DNA of 17,475 nucleotides from DATEAV01 sp964575425. Lineage in GTDB: Bacteria; Chloroflexota; Anaerolineae; Anaerolineales; E44-bin32. Below the pieces are notes generated by a model. The model was given only the letters and a program-made list of their open reading frames with translations, searched no databases and was not told where the DNA came from. The stretch spans positions 1 to 17,475 of the forward strand of contig CAZNRD010000053.1 in the NCBI GenBank assembly GCA_964575425.1. Reading direction: 5' to 3'. Below, piece by piece: positions 14,174 through 17,475 of this stretch. Position 1 is the stretch's first letter, and each line of letters opens with the position of its first letter. Position numbers and translations under genes: made by a program.

Positions 14174-14895
14174 TGCCCACCAGGCCGCTCTCCGGCTTTC
14201 CCGGCTTCCCCGAAGGCAAGCTCAAGGTCACGCCCATTCCCAACCTCTTCTTCTCGGACCTGCTGCCTTCCATTGATAACCTGCCGGAACTCAAGCTCAC
14301 GCTCTATGCCCTGTGGGCGCTGGCGCGCAAAGAGGGCAGGTTCCGCTATCTGACGCGGGCCGAGATCGCCGGCGACCGCCTGTTCATGTCCGGGCTCTCC
14401 GCCTCCGGCCGCGAGACGCGCGAGGTCCTCGACGAGGCGCTCGAGCGCGCCGTGGCCCGGGGCACGCTGCTCTGCGCCCGGCTCGAGGGGCAAGGCGAGA
14501 ACGAGCGCCTCTACTTCCTCAACTCGCCGAAGGGCCGGGCCGCACTGGAGGCGCTGCAGCGCGGGGCCTGGCACCCCAGCGGCCTCCCCGAGGCCCCCGT
14601 CGAGCTCGAGATCGAGCGGCCCAACCTCTTCAGCCTCTACGAACAGAACATCGGCCCCCTCACTCCGATGATCGCCGAAGTCCTGCGCCAGGCCCAGGAA
14701 GCCTATCCCGCCGCCTGGATCGAAGACGCCATCCGCATCGCCGTCGAAAACAACGTGCGCAAGTGGCGCTACGTCGAAGCCATCCTCGAAGACTGGCACA
14801 CCCGAGGCAGGGATGAACGAGAAGATCGAGGAGACTCTGAAAAAGCTCGCCGCCGCTACGTCGAAGGCGAGTTCGCCGAATTCGTCGAACACTGA
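14173..14895 (+). CDS. DnaD-domain protein, probable primosome/helicase-loading factor
   Basis: Protein of 240 aa. Residues about 20-135 look like a winged-helix region (LPELKLTLYALWALARKEGR, then RYLTRAEIAGD). Residues 153-208 are a DnaD/DnaB2 C-terminal domain: FSLYEQNIGPLTPMIAEVLR, then AAWIEDAIRIAVENNVRKWRYVEAILEDW, including the YxxxIxxW motif (200-208). In Firmicutes, DnaD and DnaB proteins of this fold remodel DNA and help load the helicase at origins and stalled forks. The ATG shares bases with the dnaB stop (TGATG), so translation is coupled. Its last 83 nt overlap the next gene in another frame. The C-terminal tail is charged, RRYVEGEFAEFVEH. Together with the downstream DnaC-type ATPase it looks like a DnaD-DnaI type loading module. 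Domain call strong; exact role inferred from relatives and context. Confidence 0.88.
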   Translation: MPTRPLSGFPGFPEGKLKVTPIPNLFFSDLLPSIDNLPELKLTLYALWALARKEGRFRYLTRAEIAGDRLFMSGLSASGRETREVLDEALERAVARGTLLCARLEGQGENERLYFLNSPKGRAALEALQRGAWHPSGLPEAPVELEIERPNLFSLYEQNIGPLTPMIAEVLRQAQEAYPAAWIEDAIRIAVENNVRKWRYVEAILEDWHTRGRDEREDRGDSEKARRRYVEGEFAEFVEH

Positions 14896-16228
14896 CGCCG
14901 CCTCCGCGCGCCGACCCGACGACGACCTGCCCGGCGACCTGAACTGCCCCCTCTGCCAGGGGCTGGGCTACCTGCGCGCCGACGTTCCGCCCGGCCACCC
15001 GGACTTCGGCCGCCTGGAAATCTGCTCTTGCCGCCAATCCGAGGTGCGCGCCCAGATCCGGCAGCGCCTCTTCAGCCTCAGCCGCCTCGACGAACTGAAG
15101 AGCATGACCTTCGAGACGTTCCAGCCGCGCGGCCGCCTCGGCCTCGGCCAGGAGCAGCAGGCCTCCATCGAACGGGCCTACGAGACCGCTCGCTCCTTCG
15201 CCCACTCGCTCAACGGCTGGCTGCTCATCCGCGGCGGATACGGCGTCGGCAAGACTCACCTGGCCGCCGCCATCGGCAACGAGGCCGTCTCCCTCGGCGT
15301 GCCCACCCTCTTCCTCACCGTGCCTGACCTGCTCGATTCGCTCCGCTTCGCCTACAGCGCCGAGGACACCAGCTTCGAAGAGCGTTTCGAGCAGATCCGC
15401 CAGGCGCCCCTGCTCATCCTCGACGATTTCGGCACGCACAGCGCCACCGAATGGGCGCGCGAGAAACTCTTCCAACTCCTCAACCACCGCCACCTCAATC
15501 GCCTGCCCACCGTCGTCACCACCAACCTGGCCCTGGAAGAAATCGACGGGCGCATGCGCTCGCGCCTCCTCGACGCCGGCCTCGTCACCGTCATCTACAT
15601 CCTCGCCCCCGACTACCGCCGCCCCCTGGACGACCTGGCCCAGCACGAACTCTCTTCCCTCGACCTGCATCGCCAGCAGACCTTCGGCACCTTCAACCTG
15701 CGCAAGGGGGAAAAACTTACCCCGGGGGACCTCAAGAGCCTGGAACGCGCCTTCGACGCCGCCCGCAGATACGCCGAATCCCCCCAGGGCTGGCTCGTCC
15801 TGACCGGCCCCTACGGCTGCGGCAAGACCCACCTCGCCGCCGCCATCGCCAACTACCGCGCCAGCGAAGGCCACCCGGTGATGTTCGTCGTCGTCCCCGA
15901 CCTGCTGGACCACCTGCGCGCCACCTTCAGCCCCTCCAGCAGCATCTCCTACGACCGCCGCTTCGAGGAAGTTCGCTCCTCGCCGCTGCTCGTGCTCGAT
16001 GACCTGGGGACTCAGGCCACCACGCCCTGGGTGCGCGAAAAGCTCTACCAGCTCTTCAACCACCGTTACAACGCCCGCCTGCCCACCGTGATCACCACCG
16101 CCGACCCGCTCGACGAGATCGATCCCCGGCTGCGCTCCCGCATGCTCGACGCGCGCCTTTGCACTATCCACGCCATCACCGCCCCCGCCTTCCGCGGCGC
16201 CCCAACCCGCCGCCGGCCAGCCCGCTGA
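14813..16228 (+). CDS. Tandem DnaC/IstB-type AAA+ ATPase, probable helicase loader
   Basis: Protein of 471 aa with two DnaC-like AAA+ modules. The basic N-terminal helix (1-18) precedes a likely zinc site, C45-x2-C48 and C71-x-C73. Module 1 (about 97-265) has Walker A GGYGVGKT (141-148), Walker B LILDDFG with Asp204/205, sensor-1 TTN (236-238) and Arg251 in SRLLD. Module 2 (about 289-455) has GPYGCGKT (332-339), LVLDDLG with Asp396/397, TTAD (428-431) where sensor-1 Asn is replaced by Ala, and Arg443 in SRMLD. Both modules begin with the same block (TFETF / TFGTF, then a helix and GWLL/GWLV), so this is an internal duplication. DnaC/DnaI proteins open the DnaB ring and load it on DNA. The ATG at 14813 has GAGG 5 nt upstream and lies inside the preceding gene. 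IstB transposition ATPases are similar, but there is no transposase nearby. Confidence 0.88.
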   Translation: MNEKIEETLKKLAAATSKASSPNSSNTDAASARRPDDDLPGDLNCPLCQGLGYLRADVPPGHPDFGRLEICSCRQSEVRAQIRQRLFSLSRLDELKSMTFETFQPRGRLGLGQEQQASIERAYETARSFAHSLNGWLLIRGGYGVGKTHLAAAIGNEAVSLGVPTLFLTVPDLLDSLRFAYSAEDTSFEERFEQIRQAPLLILDDFGTHSATEWAREKLFQLLNHRHLNRLPTVVTTNLALEEIDGRMRSRLLDAGLVTVIYILAPDYRRPLDDLAQHELSSLDLHRQQTFGTFNLRKGEKLTPGDLKSLERAFDAARRYAESPQGWLVLTGPYGCGKTHLAAAIANYRASEGHPVMFVVVPDLLDHLRATFSPSSSISYDRRFEEVRSSPLLVLDDLGTQATTPWVREKLYQLFNHRYNARLPTVITTADPLDEIDPRLRSRMLDARLCTIHAITAPAFRGAPTRRRPAR

Positions 16229-16234
16229 CGCGAA

Positions 16235-16263
16235 GCGCCGCCCCACCTCCCGTGGGGCGGCGC
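16235..16263. terminator. Perfect 12-bp hairpin between convergent genes
   Basis: Residues 16235-16246 pair with 16252-16263 with no mismatch around a 5-nt loop. It starts 7 nt after the loader stop on the plus strand and lies 29 nt beyond the lipoprotein stop on the minus strand. The stem is very GC-rich. Neither strand has a T-run, so it is probably a bidirectional, non-canonical terminator or 3'-end protector. Confidence 0.7.
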
Positions 16264-16291
16264 CTGTCACCGCATCGGGCCTGCGCACGTC

Positions 16292-17221
16292 TCACGGCGC
16301 GCAGAACCTCACGCTCACCTCGTTGGAATACACGCTGTTGGGCGAGGTCACGTGCAGACGCGCTGTGATTGTGGAGCCACTTGTGCCTGCAGGCACCTCC
16401 TGCCAGTAGCTAACCGTGCTGAGCGTCCTCGCATCGCTGAAGGTCAAGCTCCCAGACAGTGCAGTCTCCGTCCATGGTCCGGCATCCAGCCTGGTCTCCC
16501 ACACGTAGTTTGCGGTGAGCGCGCCGGTGGCCGTGATCGAACCGGACCAAGTGGCCCGGCACCGGCAGGGCATGCACGTCGTCCGGTCCACCGTAACCGC
16601 GGCGGAGCTCACATGCGGGATGGGCGGGAGTGGGATGAAAGGCGTCCGCGGGATTGGGATGAAAGGCGTCAGCGGGATAATGATGCGCATGGTCGGCGTC
16701 GGTGTGATCGTCGGCGTCGCCGTCGGACTCGGCGTCGGCGTCGGCGGCGCCGGGATCACCGGCACCCCCGAGAGGTCCCCGCTCGCCATGCCCGTGATGT
16801 TCGATATCCAGCAGCGCGCACCCCCCTGCACCACCCACCACGTCCCCGTCACATCCTTCCCCACAATCGGCTCCGTCGTCCCCGCCAGCACCACGCGTAC
16901 GATGTCGTACACCATGCCCGGCCCCGCGCGACAGTTCGCATTTGTCGTTGTGGTGAAAACCGGCGGGCCGAGCGTTGACGTCGGCGTGAGGGTGGCCGTT
17001 GGCGTGTCCGTCGGGGCTTCGGTTGGCGGCGCCGGGCTCGGCGTCGGCGTGTCTGCAGGAGCGCTCGTCGCCGTCGGCGTCTCCTTCATCTCGATCTCCG
17101 GTCCCCCCGGGGGACGCAGCGGAAAGTCGCACGCCAGGACCGCTGCAGCGAGCACCGCCACAAGCGCCCCACCCGCTGCGCGAATCCGCGGCCGCCCACC
17201 GTATCGCGGATTGATGCTCAT
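16292..17221 (-). CDS. SH3-domain lipoprotein with Thr/Pro-rich linkers
   Basis: Predicted exported lipoprotein, 309 aa. A basic N-terminus (PRYGGRPRIR), a hydrophobic stretch (16-30) and VLAC with Cys31 form a lipobox-like site. Residues 47-86 are a Thr/Pro/Ala linker. Residues 88-143 are a bacterial SH3 domain of the form usual in this group: NANCRAGPGMVYDIV, then WWVVQGGARCWISNI. A second Thr/Pro linker (159-178) is followed by a Pro/Ile repeat, TPFIPIPRTPFIPLPP (185-200). The C-terminal part (about 205-309) is a beta-rich domain with a CMPCRC cluster (216-221) and Cys307. It belongs to no family I can name and may be Ig/FN3-like. The start at 17221 is fixed by AAGGAG with a 6-nt spacer and by the signal sequence. 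Such proteins probably sit on the outer face of the membrane and bind cell-wall or matrix polymers. The ligand is unknown. Confidence 0.8.
   Translation of the reverse strand: MSINPRYGGRPRIRAAGGALVAVLAAAVLACDFPLRPPGGPEIEMKETPTATSAPADTPTPSPAPPTEAPTDTPTATLTPTSTLGPPVFTTTTNANCRAGPGMVYDIVRVVLAGTTEPIVGKDVTGTWWVVQGGARCWISNITGMASGDLSGVPVIPAPPTPTPSPTATPTITPTPTMRIIIPLTPFIPIPRTPFIPLPPIPHVSSAAVTVDRTTCMPCRCRATWSGSITATGALTANYVWETRLDAGPWTETALSGSLTFSDARTLSTVSYWQEVPAGTSGSTITARLHVTSPNSVYSNEVSVRFCAP
16631..16678 (-). repeat. Two 24-bp tandem copies in the lipoprotein gene
   Basis: Two nearly identical 24-bp units, each beginning TGGGATGAAAGGCGTC on the plus strand, encode the repeated TPFIPIPR / TPFIPLPP in the Pro/Ile linker. 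They keep the reading frame, so copy-number change would only lengthen the linker. Confidence 0.8.
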
Positions 17222-17227
17222 CGTTTT

Positions 17228-17233
17228 CTCCTT
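17228..17233 (-). promoter_or_regulatory. Ribosome binding site of the lipoprotein gene
   Basis: AAGGAG on the minus strand, 6 nt before the ATG at 17221. It is one of the clearest Shine-Dalgarno sites in the window. It rules out the longer open frame that reaches 17341. Confidence 0.85.
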
Positions 17234-17270
17234 CCAGCGAAAGGTCCGGAATCCTCTATCCTGAGAACGA

Positions 17271-17319
17271 GCGTGGCTGGTCCTCTGTGACAGGCCAAAG
17301 AAGACAACCGAAGCCACGC
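17271..17319 (-). other. Long-range stem in the lipoprotein leader
   Basis: GCGTGGCT (17271-17278) is exactly complementary to AGCCACGC (17312-17319), giving an 8-bp stem around a 33-nt loop. The loop itself holds an imperfect pairing between 17279-17284 and 17291-17295. If the promoter at 17388-17416 is real, this stem lies inside the 5' untranslated leader. No known riboswitch class is recognised. Confidence 0.35.
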
Positions 17320-17387
17320 CCCTGGCGCGGGCTTCCCCCAATGCATGCGCTGGCCCCCAGACTGCGAGGCACTAGTTCCCAAAGTCG

Positions 17388-17416
17388 ATTCTAGCGGCAA
17401 ACAGGAGCCCGTGCAA
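17388..17416 (-). promoter_or_regulatory. Possible sigma70-type promoter of the lipoprotein gene
   Basis: On the minus strand TTGCAC (17411-17416, 3/6), a 17-nt spacer and TAGAAT (17388-17393, 5/6). Transcription from about 17381 would give a leader near 160 nt. TTGCAC and TAGAAT both recur in the promoter before the nuclease gene. Confidence 0.45.
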
Positions 17417-17475
17417 CCTCGTGTATGGGTTCAACAGATATGAGACAGTCGAAGCTTTCGGGCCATCCCGGGATG

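Noticed and set aside
14813..16228. Reading the loader as an IstB-type transposition ATPase
   Set aside because: No transposase, terminal repeats or target duplication is nearby, and the gene is embedded in a dnaB/DnaD operon, so a helicase-loader role fits better.
14660..16288. Long open frame of 542 codons on the minus strand opposite the loader gene
   Set aside because: It is rich in Gly/Ala/Val/Glu with no domain pattern and mirrors the codon bias of the plus-strand gene, whose AAA+ motifs are unmistakable. It is a typical high-GC shadow.
16694..16755. Short GTCGGCG-type repeats that could look like a microsatellite or array
   Set aside because: They are the reverse complement of Thr/Pro/Ser codons in the lipoprotein linker, with irregular spacing and no spacers as in CRISPR.
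17401..17475. GGGTTCAA resembling a tRNA T-loop near the right edge
   Set aside because: No matching T-stem, acceptor stem or anticodon arm can be drawn around it.

Overview
This window is a high-GC, densely coded bacterial segment with 13 protein genes and no RNA gene, mobile element or CRISPR array that I can support. The gene content points to Chloroflexota, probably an Anaerolineae-like lineage. The grounds are a lipoprotein with Thr/Pro linkers and a bacterial SH3 domain, a bifunctional-nuclease (DUF151) gene upstream of a DnaB / DnaD-like / DnaC-like replication cluster, single-chain ADP-forming acyl-CoA synthetases, and a stand-alone Roadblock protein. The taxonomic call is inference from families, not from a marker gene.

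Layout, left to right. (A) Minus strand, transcribed from 4847 down to 57: Roadblock/LC7 protein, SDR oxidoreductase, ADP-forming acyl-CoA synthetase 1, pyruvate kinase. The last three are closely spaced. Two of them make ATP by substrate-level phosphorylation. (B) Plus strand, 5013-9813: two membrane-anchored SPFH/band-7-like proteins, then a PfkB kinase (pseudouridine kinase) and pseudouridine-5'-phosphate glycosidase. The genes are separated by 3 nt, an ATGA overlap and 11 nt, so they look like one translationally coupled unit. A good promoter sits so close to the first ATG that the mRNA may be leaderless. (C) Minus strand, 11908-9800: a second ADP-forming acyl-CoA synthetase, whose 3' end overlaps psuG tail to tail. 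(D) Plus strand, 12179-16228: bifunctional nuclease, replicative helicase DnaB, a DnaD-domain protein and a protein with two DnaC/IstB-type AAA+ modules in one chain. This is a helicase and helicase-loading cluster, closed by a perfect 12-bp hairpin. (E) Minus strand, 17221-16292: a Thr/Pro-rich SH3-domain lipoprotein with a 5' leader of about 160 nt if the proposed promoter is right.

How the parts work together. A and C provide acyl-CoA to acid plus ATP conversion and the last glycolytic step, as expected of a fermenter or peptide/sugar degrader. B salvages pseudouridine to uracil and ribose 5-phosphate, with an unexplained link to two SPFH-like membrane proteins. D is replication restart/initiation machinery. 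The points most worth a second look are the tandem-ATPase loader whose second half has lost its sensor-1 asparagine, the coupling of SPFH-like membrane proteins to pseudouridine catabolism, and the leaderless promoter. No gene-free stretch exceeds about 300 bases. The longest are 11909-12178 and 17222-17475, which hold promoter-like and leader elements.
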